This document shows, in pieces, positions 1 through 8,664 of a DNA stretch of 64,000 bases; position 1 is the first letter of the stretch, and each line of letters opens with the position of its first letter. A program made the position numbers and the translations under genes. The stretch is from assembly GCF_026278245.1 (NCBI RefSeq), contig NZ_CP111079.1, positions 1,056,501-1,120,500 of the forward strand, in the 5' to 3' direction. The notes under the pieces are model-generated. The model saw nothing but the letters and a program-made list of their open reading frames with translations. It had not been told where the DNA came from and made no database searches. This DNA is from Pontibacter kalidii (GTDB taxonomy: Bacteria; Bacteroidota; Bacteroidia; Cytophagales; Hymenobacteraceae).

Positions 1-365
1 GTAGTCTCAACAAATGGGGATGGTCCCTGGCGGTCGGTATAGTGGATCTGATCATCGGTATCATTCTGGTTTCTACGCCTGCCATATCCATGGTAGTCCT
101 GCCGCTTTATGTTGGCTTTGGCGTCCTGTTCCGTGCCACCCTGGCAATTGGGTGGGCCTTTGAACTGAAACGGAGGGAGGTACCCAACTGGGGGTGGTTT
201 TTGGCTGTGGGTTTACTCGGGGTGCTGTTTGCCCTTGTCATGCTGTGGAACCCATTGTTTGGCGGTCTTACCATCGTCATCTACACCGGCGTGGCCTTGA
301 TTTCCATTGGTGTTTTTCAGGTTTTCCTGTCGCTCAGGCTAAAAAAGTATAAAGATATGTGGTAA
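1..365 (+). CDS. DUF308 (HdeD-like) membrane protein, 5' end outside the window
   Basis: The frame is open from base 3 to the stop at 363-365, so the start lies before the window. What remains (about 120 residues) is strongly hydrophobic, with repeated membrane segments opened by the W-G-W-S-L and W-G-W-F-L-A-V-G motifs typical of the DUF308/HdeD repeat. A short basic tail (LRLKKYKDMW) follows the last segment. HdeD of E. coli is linked to acid resistance, but most DUF308 proteins have no known role. A GTG at 42 could serve as an internal start but would cut a repeat, so I prefer a truncated longer gene. A terminator-like hairpin follows. Confidence 0.75.
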   Translation, partial: SLNKWGWSLAVGIVDLIIGIILVSTPAISMVVLPLYVGFGVLFRATLAIGWAFELKRREVPNWGWFLAVGLLGVLFALVMLWNPLFGGLTIVIYTGVALISIGVFQVFLSLRLKKYKDMW

Positions 366-376
366 GGGAAGGGTGG

Positions 377-409
377 AAGCCCGCAAATGTTACCGGCACC
401 TGCGGGCTT
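377..409 (+). terminator. Hairpin after the DUF308 gene
   Basis: A 9-bp stem (AAGCCCGCA at 377-385, TGCGGGCTT at 401-409) starts 12 bases after the stop codon and is followed by a moderately T-rich stretch that itself contains a TATACTT heptamer. It fits an intrinsic terminator, although the T-run is weak. Confidence 0.55.
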
Positions 410-735
410 ATACTTTTCGCAGGCACCCCTCCTGGTACTTCTGATGCGTTCGGAGGTTCTATGTTGAGGTTCCGCCAAGCGCGCTGAAAGTATGAACAAG
501 CCTCTCTCACCCAACTTTCTGCTGATTTTCCCGCGTATCCCATTGCCTGAGATACCCTCCTCTCGCGCAGCCAGCATGACCATCCAGGGGCCTGCTGAAG
601 TATAAATTTTAGGTGACAGCGGTAGTGGCCGCACCGCTGTAAGAAGTATATTTTTGAGGGCGCTGGGAGAGCCAGGAGCGGAATCAGATTGGTAAACTTC
701 TATATTTATCGCTATCTTAAGTAAAATTTGCGCCT
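410..735. other. Spacer before ppc, no gene seen
   Basis: Short open frames on the minus strand lack a plausible start and have no recognisable protein character. The stretch holds AAGTATA words at about 597 and 645. An AT-rich region directly before the ppc start, ending TAAAATTTGC, resembles a -7 element only six bases from the ATG. Confidence 0.5.
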
Positions 736-3330
736 ATGACACCCTCTGAAACCAAGCGAATAAATACTGCCTCCGAGGTTTTTAGCAACCTGGTTGGCAC
801 ACGCTATGAAATGTATAACAGCCTGTTCTCGTCCCTGCCTTTCCACCGGGTCGAGAAAACAGGCGTGCTGCTCTCGTTGCTGGTGCTGCATTGCGAAGAA
901 GGCTACCAGCGCCAGCTCAGCCCGCAGCAGATCATCCACAGCTTCTTTGAGCAGTATACCCATTACCGCACCGAGCAGGAGCAGAACGACCTCTTGTTCC
1001 GCTTTGTGCAGTACGCGGAGCGCCAGGTAGTGTTGTTTGATGCCCTGGAGGAAGCCGCTTTCCGCGATACCCACGACATGCACGGCATGGGCACCCTAAA
1101 GCAGCTCAGTGCAGCGGTGCTGCACCAGAAGGCGCAGGAGCAGCTTACCCAAAAACTGCAGGACTTTGCCGTGCGGACGGTGCTGACCGCGCACCCCACG
1201 CAGTTCTACCCGAGCAATGTGCTGGGTATCATCAACGACCTCTCGCAGGCGCTGGCAACAGACAATACTTCCCTGGCGCACTCTTACCTGCGGCAACTGG
1301 GCAAAACACCCTTCTTCAAAAAAGAGAAGCCCACTCCCTACGAGGAGGCCATTAGCCTGATCTGGTTTCTGGAAAACGTCTTTTACCGTGCTGCCGGTAA
1401 CATCATCTCCTACCTAAGCTCCCAGTTTCCGGATGCGGTCCGCGCAGGCTCTAAAATGCTGCGGATGGGTTTCTGGCCGGGTGGAGACCGGGACGGAAAC
1501 CCCTTTGTGAAGGCCGATACGACGCTGCAGGTAGCCGATGCCCTGCGGGGTGCCATCATCAGGGCATATTACGCAGATGTGCGCCAGCTCCGGCGGCGTT
1601 TAACGTTCCGGGGAGTGGAGGATTTGGTAAAAGACCTGGAGGCCAGGCTGTACAATAACCTGTTTGTTCCCGATTACAAGCTGGACATCAAACAGGAGGA
1701 CATTCTAAGCTCGTTGCAGGAAATCAGGAGGCTGCTGCTGGAGGAGCACAACAGTTTATTTCTGAGTCTGGTGGAGGAGTTGATCACCAAGGTGGAGCTC
1801 TTCGGCCTGTTTTTCGCCTCCCTGGACATCCGCCAGGACTCCTCCGTGCACGCCGCCCTTTACGAGGAGTTGTCGGTGCGTACTACTCTCCTGCCGAAGG
1901 ACTATGCGCAACTGCCGGAGGAGGAGAAGCTGGCCGCGTTGCAAGGTATAGGCGGAAGTATGATTTCCCCTGATCTGCTGGAAGATGATGAACTGCTGCA
2001 GGATACGCTGCGTACGGTTTCAGCCATACAGACAATTCAGGAGCGCAACGGCGAGGAGGGATGCCACCGCTACATTATCAGCCACTGCACCAGCGCTCTG
2101 AATGTGGTGGAGGTCTATACGTTGTTCGGGCTGGGAGGCTGCCAGCCGGAGGAGATCAGCGTCGACATCGTGCCTCTTTTCGAGACAATAACGGACCTGC
2201 GCCAAGCAGCCGGTGTGATGCGGCAGCTCTACGAAGATGAAGTATACAGAAGCCACCTGGCCCGGCGAGGCGATACCCAGACCATTATGCTCGGCTTTTC
2301 CGATGGCACGAAAGACGGCGGCTACCTTATGGCCAACTGGAGCATCTATAAAGCGAAGGAGGCCCTCACACAGGTGAGCCGGCAGTATGGCGTGGAGGTG
2401 ATCTTCTTCGATGGCAGGGGAGGACCGCCAGCGCGCGGGGGAGGCAAAACGCAGCAGTTTTACGCTTCCATGGGCAACAACATTGCCAACAAGGAAATCC
2501 AACTCACCATTCAGGGGCAAACGGTAAGCTCTAACTTCGGCTCCGTAGATGCCGCCCAGTTCAACCTGGAGCAGCTTCTGTACGCCGGCATCAGCAACAC
2601 ACTGTTCAGCCGCAGCGGGTCTGACTTAACCCAGGAAGATGATCAGTTGCTGCAGGAGCTCGCCGAGGTGAGTTACGGGGCCTATTCCGAGCTCAAGAAC
2701 CACCCAGAATTCCTGGAGTACCTGAACTTCGTGAGCCCGTTACGCTATTACGGAGAGGCCAACATCGGCAGCCGTCCCTCCAAGCGCAAGGCCGGAAAGC
2801 TGAACCTGGACGACCTGCGTGCCGTGCCCTATGTAGGTGCCTGGAGTCAGCTGAAACAGAACCTGCCGGGGTACTATGGCGTGGGGAAGGCCCTGGAGGC
2901 GCTCCACCGGAAAGGGGACTGGGAACGGTTGCAGCGCCTCTACAAGAGCTCGCTATACTTCAAGACCCTGTTGGATAACTGCGAGATGGCGATGAAGAAG
3001 TGCTTTTTCCCGGTGACGGCATACCTGGCCGACCATACGAAGTATGGCCCGCTGTGGAGGCAGATCTATGAGGAGTTTGAGCGCACCAAAAAGTATGTGC
3101 TCCTGCTGGCCGGCGCCGAGACATTGATGGCAGACAAGCCACTGGATGAGCTTTCCATCCACTTGCGGCAGCGCATAGAGTTGCCCCTGATCACGATTCA
3201 GCAGTATGGCTTGGCCAGGATACGGAGTCTGGAAGAGCAGGACCCGCAGCACCAGGGAAAAAAGGTATACGAGAAGCTGGTGGTACGCTGCTCTTTTGGG
3301 ATCATTAATGCGGAGCGGAACTCAGCCTGA
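736..3330 (+). CDS. ppc: Phosphoenolpyruvate carboxylase
   Basis: Cytosolic enzyme that adds bicarbonate to PEP to give oxaloacetate, refilling the TCA cycle (citrate synthase lies near 50 kb). The 864-residue length is normal for the family. Family motifs are present: TAHPTQ with the catalytic His at about 153, GGDRDGNPF at about 249-257, SDGTKDGG in the middle third, and the glycine-rich loop FDGRGGPPARGGG from about 558. The C-terminus ends ERNSA instead of the usual QNTG tail, the one clear departure. The ATG at 736 is the first in-frame start and is followed by a conserved-looking helical N-terminus. It appears to be a single-gene transcript; the STAS gene downstream is convergent. Confidence 0.95.
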   Translation: MTPSETKRINTASEVFSNLVGTRYEMYNSLFSSLPFHRVEKTGVLLSLLVLHCEEGYQRQLSPQQIIHSFFEQYTHYRTEQEQNDLLFRFVQYAERQVVLFDALEEAAFRDTHDMHGMGTLKQLSAAVLHQKAQEQLTQKLQDFAVRTVLTAHPTQFYPSNVLGIINDLSQALATDNTSLAHSYLRQLGKTPFFKKEKPTPYEEAISLIWFLENVFYRAAGNIISYLSSQFPDAVRAGSKMLRMGFWPGGDRDGNPFVKADTTLQVADALRGAIIRAYYADVRQLRRRLTFRGVEDLVKDLEARLYNNLFVPDYKLDIKQEDILSSLQEIRRLLLEEHNSLFLSLVEELITKVELFGLFFASLDIRQDSSVHAALYEELSVRTTLLPKDYAQLPEEEKLAALQGIGGSMISPDLLEDDELLQDTLRTVSAIQTIQERNGEEGCHRYIISHCTSALNVVEVYTLFGLGGCQPEEISVDIVPLFETITDLRQAAGVMRQLYEDEVYRSHLARRGDTQTIMLGFSDGTKDGGYLMANWSIYKAKEALTQVSRQYGVEVIFFDGRGGPPARGGGKTQQFYASMGNNIANKEIQLTIQGQTVSSNFGSVDAAQFNLEQLLYAGISNTLFSRSGSDLTQEDDQLLQELAEVSYGAYSELKNHPEFLEYLNFVSPLRYYGEANIGSRPSKRKAGKLNLDDLRAVPYVGAWSQLKQNLPGYYGVGKALEALHRKGDWERLQRLYKSSLYFKTLLDNCEMAMKKCFFPVTAYLADHTKYGPLWRQIYEEFERTKKYVLLLAGAETLMADKPLDELSIHLRQRIELPLITIQQYGLARIRSLEEQDPQHQGKKVYEKLVVRCSFGIINAERNSA

Positions 3331-3411
3331 GGTGGCTTACCCCTTCGTGTAAAATAAGCTGAAGTTCTCATCCTGTCTCACCGTCTGCACAAAGAAGCGC
3401 TCATAAATGAG

Positions 3412-3816
3412 CTAAAGGACAGCCCTGCCGGCGGCCTCTTTGGCCTTACAGTGTAGGTAGGCGTCCTGAAAATCCTTCTTGATGTGCAGTACGGCGTCCA
3501 GGCCAGAGTCCTGTATTTCTCTGGCCTGGTCCGGGTGTACCTGGTAGAGCACCAGGTTGATGCCTGCCTTTTCGGCCTCGGACGTTTTGCTGAGTAAAGT
3601 CTTCAGTGCGGTCGGGTGAAGGGAGGTGACATACTGGCAATCCAGGAGGATATGCTTTGTACGGCGGAGGATCTCCTCGCGACATTTTACTTCCAACTGC
3701 CCTAGCACACTGCTGCCACACGCGCCATGAAGACTCATTACCACCAGGTCTCCCATTCGCCGTACCACCAGCTCCTCTCTCATCAAACGTTCTCTCTTTG
3801 CTGTAACATAGGCCAA
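3412..3816 (-). CDS. STAS-domain protein (anti-sigma factor antagonist-like)
   Basis: A 134-residue protein made of one STAS domain (about residues 14-122): a beta strand GDLVVMSLHG, then the LLDCQYVTSLHPTALKTLL segment that matches the phosphorylation loop of SpoIIAA-type proteins. The usual D-S-S-G is replaced by H-P-T-A, so Thr69 sits where the phosphoserine normally is. Such proteins bind anti-sigma kinases in partner-switching pathways, but no kinase or PP2C gene is adjacent, so its partner is unknown. Met12 is an alternative start. The frame stays open for 24 more codons past the TAG stop (see findings). Confidence 0.75.
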   Translation of the reverse strand: MAYVTAKRERLMREELVVRRMGDLVVMSLHGACGSSVLGQLEVKCREEILRRTKHILLDCQYVTSLHPTALKTLLSKTSEAEKAGINLVLYQVHPDQAREIQDSGLDAVLHIKKDFQDAYLHCKAKEAAGRAVL

Positions 3817-4066
3817 ATGTACAAATTCCGATATGTCCGGCTATGTGGCTAACACTGATTTTGCACTGCGCTAATTACTTAAAAAGCAGGTGTAACTTTC
3901 TGTGTATGAGAAGAGAAAGTATGGCAAATACGGCTTTAATCTTAGTGAGAATATAGTTTGAACTATACCTTCCTGCGTAAAAATATAGGTATATTGTGCA
4001 CTCAGAACTAAACATAGCCAGCGCTTAGAACCCGACTCCTCTCAAATTAATTCTCCACACTTAATA

Positions 4067-4735
4067 ATGACTGAAAACAGCACCATCAGAACAATCATCA
4101 CCGACGACCATAGGATAATAAGAGAAGGGCTGCGCTCTTTATTGGAGCGCGACGGTGAGATAGAAGTGGTAGGGGAGGCTGGCAATGGCCAGGAACTCCT
4201 GCAGTTACTGAAGCACACAGCAGCAGATGTGGTGCTGATGGATGTGTGCATGCCTGTAATGGACGGCTTTGAGGCATTGCAGCACCTAAAGAAGCTATAC
4301 CCTGACCTAGGGGTGATCGTGCTGACCATGCTGGACAGCCCCGCCACCCTGCACCGGCTGATGGAAAGCGGCGCCATCGGTTACCTCCTAAAAGACACAG
4401 GCGCCGACGAGCTTTGCACGGCTATAAAATTGGCATCCAAAGGCACCCCCTTCATCAGCTCGGGTATGTCTATGAAAATCGTTCAGAAAGCGATGCAGCC
4501 TGCAGAGGCGGGCGGCACACCGGCGGATAGCAGGATGCTGTCGAAGCGGGAGCGGGAAGTGCTGGCGCTAATCGCTGAGGGGTACACCAACGTTGAGATC
4601 GCAGAGAAGCTCTTCACCAGCAAGCGCACCATCGAAACACACCGCCAGAACATCCTGGAGAAGACGCAGGCCAAGAACACGCCTAACCTGATCAAGTACG
4701 CCATCCAGCATAACCTTATCGACCTGGACTCTTAA
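4067..4735 (+). CDS. NarL/FixJ-family response regulator
   Basis: DNA-binding two-component regulator of 222 residues. An N-terminal receiver domain (about 5-125) has the acidic pocket D13/D14, phospho-acceptor Asp59 in LMDVCMPVMDG, a Thr at the end of beta-4 (VIVLTM) and Lys in LLKDTG. A linker leads to a LuxR-type helix-turn-helix (about 157-218) with the hallmark LSKREREVLALIAEGYTN and IAEKLFTSKRTIETHR. No histidine kinase is adjacent, so it is an orphan regulator here. The start follows an A/T-rich leader. Its targets cannot be told from the window. Confidence 0.93.
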   Translation: MTENSTIRTIITDDHRIIREGLRSLLERDGEIEVVGEAGNGQELLQLLKHTAADVVLMDVCMPVMDGFEALQHLKKLYPDLGVIVLTMLDSPATLHRLMESGAIGYLLKDTGADELCTAIKLASKGTPFISSGMSMKIVQKAMQPAEAGGTPADSRMLSKREREVLALIAEGYTNVEIAEKLFTSKRTIETHRQNILEKTQAKNTPNLIKYAIQHNLIDLDS

Positions 4736-5112
4736 TGGCCTGGGCACAGGTTCTGAAAGTATAAAGGAGCCTTCTTACGGGTTCTTTATATTTTCCTTGT
4801 ACCCGGCAAATAATAGTAAGACCTTGGCCTGCGCGCACTGTAGGAGCAGCATAACACATGGCGTCAGCAGCTATACTACGATTGAGGAGAAGACTGGTAT
4901 ACAGTATTTAACTCCTGGTCTGCATGAAGCCAATCCTGTTGCTGCGTTAAATACGTAGTATTTGCGGCAAGGCGGTAAATGCCAGCGATAAAGACTTAAA
5001 TAGCGAATCAAGTTCAGACATGGGTATGTTAGGTGCGTATAGCGGAGCACATGCCTGCTTAGGAACGGTGAAAGGGCGCTATCTTTAGCGTACTAACCAA
5101 GCATTGAAAACA
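4736..5112 (+). other. Gene-free spacer, possible small RNA region
   Basis: No convincing reading frame in either strand. It begins with an AAGTATA word (about 4756) soon after the regulator stop and ends at a strong intrinsic terminator (5113-5161) that has no coding gene directly upstream. This leaves room for a non-coding transcript or a long 3' untranslated region of the response-regulator mRNA. Confidence 0.35.
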
Positions 5113-5161
5113 GGGAGTGGCTATACCTATTTGGGTGCTGAGGGTAGCCCTCCCTTTTTTA
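5113..5161 (+). terminator. Intrinsic terminator without an obvious gene upstream
   Basis: The 5' arm GGGAGTGGCTA (5113-5123) pairs with TAGCCCTCCC (5145-5154), with one bulged or mismatched position, and is followed at once by seven T residues (5155-5161). This is one of the best terminators on the + strand in this part of the window, yet the nearest + strand gene ends at 4735. Confidence 0.6.
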
Positions 5162-5213
5162 TGCCTCCCTTTCCGGTAGCTCAACCTAAGGGTAGGTATA
5201 AACTCGATATGTT

Positions 5214-5486
5214 ATGGCGGCAAAAAGATATCCACGGAAAGTGGCAGTGCTAAAAGCTAGGGCGGTCAGCAGCAGCATTTACCTGCACCGGAAGGCAGGT
5301 GCGGCTGCCGTAGACAGCGGCTGCATGCGGGGCAACGACAGCTATGGCAAAAATGGAAGCGCCTCGGTAGGCATCATCCCAGAGCCAGAAGAGAAGCCAG
5401 TGAGGGAGCAGTCTTACAGCGACTTCATGAACTTTAACTACGGGGCACAGTCGCAGCGGCACTGCGGCCACCCAGCAGAGCGCTGA
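5214..5486 (+). CDS. Hypothetical small protein (doubtful)
   Basis: A 90-codon open frame starting ATGGCGGCAAAAAG. The first 30 residues are basic, the middle is Gly/Ser-rich, and the end reads SYSDFMNFNYGAQSQRH. I recognise no family and see no promoter or ribosome-binding feature. A 73-codon frame overlaps on the minus strand, so coding is uncertain. It is listed because the surrounding kilobase has no other candidate. Confidence 0.25.
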   Translation: MAAKRYPRKVAVLKARAVSSSIYLHRKAGAAAVDSGCMRGNDSYGKNGSASVGIIPEPEEKPVREQSYSDFMNFNYGAQSQRHCGHPAER

Positions 5487-5593
5487 TGCCTACACAAATA
5501 GGCTACCTACCTCAAGGCTTTTCATACTTGCAGGCCTGACTTACTAAGGGCTCTGAGTAGCTCTCATAGACTTCTGTATAAAATTGACACTTG

Positions 5594-5624
5594 TACAGCG
5601 CCAGTAACATTTACTGGCGCTGTA
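5594..5624. terminator. Perfect 14-bp hairpin with a 3-base loop
   Basis: TACAGCGCCAGTAA (5594-5607) is the exact reverse complement of TTACTGGCGCTGTA (5611-5624), separated only by CAT. There is no good T-run on either side, so it could be a factor-assisted terminator, an RNA-processing site or a protein-binding palindrome. It sits about 100 bases before the operon that starts at 5729. Confidence 0.45.
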
Positions 5625-5728
5625 TGCTTTAAAGGCCTGTACTTTCTACTACTCGCTGCAACAAATTTGAGCCAGCATATAGTATTTAGGCGTAGAAGTA
5701 TATCAGCAAAATAAACATATGATGTGTT

Positions 5729-6064
5729 ATGGAAGATAAAGTTGAACTGACCTCGATGGTTCATGTGCTGGCACGGCTACGGAAAGAGGGGTATACGGAG
5801 GATTTCAGGGTGACGGAAGACGGCAAGCTATGCACCCTGGACGGCAAGCAGGAGTTCGTGCCGGATCAGGTGCAGATCGTGAATTTTTATCGCTTTGAGG
5901 GGGAGAGCTATCCCGGAGACATGGCCATACTTTATGTGCTGGAGACTGCCAGCGGCGCAAAGGGTACCCTGTCGGATGCGTATGGCACCTATGGCGACGA
6001 GATAGTGGAAAACTACATGAGGCAGGTAAAGGACCTGGGCAAGAACCTCGATAAACACAAATAA
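5729..6064 (+). CDS. Conserved Bacteroidota hypothetical protein, about 110 residues
   Basis: A 111-residue soluble protein with the pattern LRKEGYTEDF, then FYRFEGESYPGDMAILYVLE, then GTLSDAYGTYGDE. I know this pattern from small Bacteroidota proteins often mislabelled phosphoribosylpyrophosphate synthetase; it has no PRPP-synthetase domain and its function is unknown. It is acidic, with a basic C-terminal end. It precedes the cyanophycinase gene by 74 bases on the same strand and may be the first gene of that operon. Confidence 0.7.
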   Translation: MEDKVELTSMVHVLARLRKEGYTEDFRVTEDGKLCTLDGKQEFVPDQVQIVNFYRFEGESYPGDMAILYVLETASGAKGTLSDAYGTYGDEIVENYMRQVKDLGKNLDKHK

Positions 6065-6138
6065 AGACATCAACTATACCTAATAGATTAAACTTTCTTT
6101 GCTACACCCCGCGAGAAGTATAGATAGGTACAAACACT

Positions 6139-7035
6139 ATGGCTAAACACAAGGTATCTGATCATCATAAAAATAAAAAGGAAGCGCCGGTGCCAAAAGG
6201 CAGGCTACTGGCAGTAGGTGGCAGTGAGGACAAGGGTAAACAGGAAAAACTGAAGCCCGAGCAGGCAAACAACACAGACTTTGAGAGCGAGGAGATCCTG
6301 AAGTTCCTGGTACAGGAGCTGAAAGGCAGCAACCCCACCATTGCCGTCATCCCGACAGCCTCCGATATCCCGCAGGAGGTAGGCCGCGAATATACCAGAA
6401 TATTTAAGGAGCTGGGGATAAATAACGTGGAGGTGCTGGACATTCGCAACCGGGAAGACGCGCGGGACCCGCATCACTGTGAGGTGATCGAGAAAGCCTC
6501 CGCTATTTACTTTACCGGCGGCGACCAACTCCGGCTCACCTCTATTCTGGGGGGCACCAGGGTGCTGCAACTGATGAAGGAGCGCTTCACCTACGATGAC
6601 ATCCTCATCGCCGGCACCTCTGCCGGGGCCATGGCCCTGTCCACGCCCATGATCTACGAGGCTGATACCAAGGGAGGTTTCCTGAAGGGCGATGTGCGGA
6701 TCACCACCGGCCTGGAATTCCTCAAGAACGTGGCCATAGACACGCACTTTATTGAGCGGGGGCGCCTGGTGCGCATGGCGCAGTGCATTGTTACCAACCC
6801 CGGCTGTATCGGCATCGGCTTGGAAGAGGACACGGCTGCCTACATTACGGAGGGGCGCGAGTTGGAGGTGGTGGGCAGCGGCCTGATCACGATTGTGGAT
6901 GGCATGAGGCTGGCTAAAACCAACATTTACGAAATCGGTACGGGCGAGCCCTTCTCGGCGCACAACCTGTGCGTGCACCTGTTGTCGCCGGGCGAGCAGT
7001 ATACCATCCCAACGTTCGATCAGCTGCACCTGTAG
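6139..7035 (+). CDS. cphB: Cyanophycinase (peptidase S51)
   Basis: Serine exopeptidase that cuts the storage polymer cyanophycin (multi-L-arginyl-poly-L-aspartate) to beta-Asp-Arg dipeptides. The 298 residues carry the S51 features: GRLLAVGGSEDKG near the N-terminus, IPTASDIPQE at about 71-80, YFTGGDQ with Gln130, and the nucleophile elbow AGTSAGA with Ser161, followed by DTHFIERGR at 201-209. The first 20 residues are lysine-rich and lack a signal peptide, so this is probably a cytosolic form. Neighbours fit arginine/aspartate recovery: a deiminase-like gene follows and an isoaspartyl peptidase lies at 10.0-10.9 kb. No cyanophycin synthetase is in the window. Confidence 0.92.
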   Translation: MAKHKVSDHHKNKKEAPVPKGRLLAVGGSEDKGKQEKLKPEQANNTDFESEEILKFLVQELKGSNPTIAVIPTASDIPQEVGREYTRIFKELGINNVEVLDIRNREDARDPHHCEVIEKASAIYFTGGDQLRLTSILGGTRVLQLMKERFTYDDILIAGTSAGAMALSTPMIYEADTKGGFLKGDVRITTGLEFLKNVAIDTHFIERGRLVRMAQCIVTNPGCIGIGLEEDTAAYITEGRELEVVGSGLITIVDGMRLAKTNIYEIGTGEPFSAHNLCVHLLSPGEQYTIPTFDQLHL

Positions 7036-7046
7036 CCCCCTCCAAC

Positions 7047-7436
7047 ATGGCCGCCACTATCCCTAAACCTGAAGCTAGCTTAGTTGCTACGTTGCAGGGG
7101 GCATTTTGGCTGGTCACGGGCGTCTGGCCCTTCGTGCACTTAGAGAGCTTTGTGTGGGTAACCGGGCCCAAGCAGGATTACTGGCTCCTGTATACTGTGG
7201 GCTTGCTGATAAGCGTAATAGGGGCCACGCTACTGGCTGCCGGCATCCGGAAGCAGGTAACCGCCGAGATAAAGTGGCTGGGGGTGGGCGCCGCCGCGGG
7301 GCTGATCGGCATAGACGTATACTACGCCCTGAACGATGTGATACGGGACGTATACCTGCTGGATGCCGTGGCCGAAGCGACCCTGATCATACTTTGGCTG
7401 TGGGCCGGTGGCAAAGGCCTGAAAAGTATAGAATAG
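7047..7436 (+). CDS. Small integral membrane protein in the cyanophycinase operon
   Basis: About 129 residues with four predicted membrane helices (segments around FWLVTGVWPF, WLLYTVGLLISVIGATLLAAGI, WLGVGAAAGLIGIDVYYA and ATLIILWLWAGG). A TTG/GTG-initiated longer frame overlaps the cyanophycinase stop. I prefer the ATG at 7047, which lies 11 bases after that stop and starts MAATIPKPEA. The protein family is not one I can name. Tight spacing on both sides (11 and 16 bases) argues for co-transcription with the degradation genes, but a transport role is speculation. Confidence 0.7.
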   Translation: MAATIPKPEASLVATLQGAFWLVTGVWPFVHLESFVWVTGPKQDYWLLYTVGLLISVIGATLLAAGIRKQVTAEIKWLGVGAAAGLIGIDVYYALNDVIRDVYLLDAVAEATLIILWLWAGGKGLKSIE

Positions 7437-7452
7437 CTACGAAAACACATTT

Positions 7453-8660
7453 ATGCAGCAGCCAGACAACACCCCGCTTCGGGCAAGGCATTACCCGCTT
7501 GTGCAGGAGCTGGAAAAAGAGGAGGAGCAGGTGCTGAGCGTCGGCGCCATGCGCCGGCGCAGCATCGCCGCCAGCCTGCTGCAGGAATACCAGACACTGC
7601 CCCTGGAGCCCCGCCTGGTGCCCAGCGCCGACGGTGCCCTGAAAGCCATCTGACCATACCTGCCTACGCCCTCGCCGGCGACAACAACCCTTACTGGAGC
7701 GTATACGCCGTCCTGATGCTGAAGCTTCCCGCTTATACCACCATCTACATCCTCACCCACGAATCTATTGAGTACCCCCTGCAGGAGTGGCTGCAGCCGC
7801 ACTCCAACCGCAGGGCCGGCGACGAGCTGGCCAGCTATTACGCCGCGGAGCGGTTTGGCTGGCAGCGGGTAAAGGTGCCCGTGTACTTTGAGGGGGGCAA
7901 CGTGCTGGTGGGCGATGATTTCTTTCTGCTGGGTGCCAACTATGCGGTGGACACCTGCCTTCACCTTAGTGAACAGTTGCTCTCGGACAAAGGCCTGAAG
8001 CTGAAGAAAGCCATCACCGAACTATACCAGCAGTACCTCGATAAAGACAGGATCCTATACCTTGTCGGCTCCACGCTGCAGCTGCCAGCCGAGCAAAAAA
8101 GGCGGTTTACCCGCAACGGTGAGGAATGGGAGGAGCTGCTGTACATGAGGAACAAGGAAGGCTCGGTGCAGCCTGTCTTCCACATCGACATGTTCCTGAC
8201 GCTGGCCGGCCGCAACGAGAATGGCAAGTATCGGGTGCTGGTGGGGGACCCGCGCATGGCCTCGGACCTGCTGCATAATAAGTATGCAGCCCTTGCCACA
8301 CCGGAGGCCTTCGATGAGATAGCGGCTTTGTTAACGCGTCTGAAGTTTGAGGTGATCCGGAACCCGCTGCCGCTCGTGTACGTGGATGACGAGCAGAGGA
8401 GGGTACGGAAGTGGTACTATGCCACCTACAACAATGCGCTGGTGGAGGTCAGAAGCGCGCAGGAGCGAACCGTGTGGCTGCCCAGCTATGGACACGGCAA
8501 TTGGCCGGAGCTGCAACGCACAGACGAGGAGAACAAGGCCATCTGGGAGCAGCTCGGCTTCAGAGTCATCCTCCTCGGCGACTTCCATCCCTTTGCCGCG
8601 TTTGCCGGCTCGGTGCACTGCATCAAGAAGTACGTGGAGAGAGAAGAGGCAAAGGGGTAG
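7453..8660 (+). pseudogene. Arginine/agmatine deiminase-like enzyme (guanidino-modifying superfamily), apparently frameshifted
   Basis: The 3' part (ATG at 7716, 314 codons) carries the GME/PAD-fold motifs: YFEGGN (residues 57-62, substrate Glu), FHID (H156, D158) and the C-terminal GSVHC nucleophile Cys302. The frame is open upstream of 7716 and reads HLTIPAYALAGDNNPYW, while the preceding 66 codons from ATG 7453 (helical, QELEKEEEQVLSVGA) sit in another frame and end with TGA at 7651-7653, exactly where the homologous-looking stretch starts. Joining the frames with a -1 shift near 7650 gives one protein of about 400 residues. This may be a true mutation or an assembly error. In the operon it would convert arginine or a related guanidine after cyanophycin cleavage (inference). 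Confidence 0.7.
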
Positions 8661-8664
8661 CGGG

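Noticed and set aside
6205..7029. 274-codon open frame on the minus strand
   Set aside because: Antisense to cyanophycinase; the composition is arginine/histidine-rich without motif structure.
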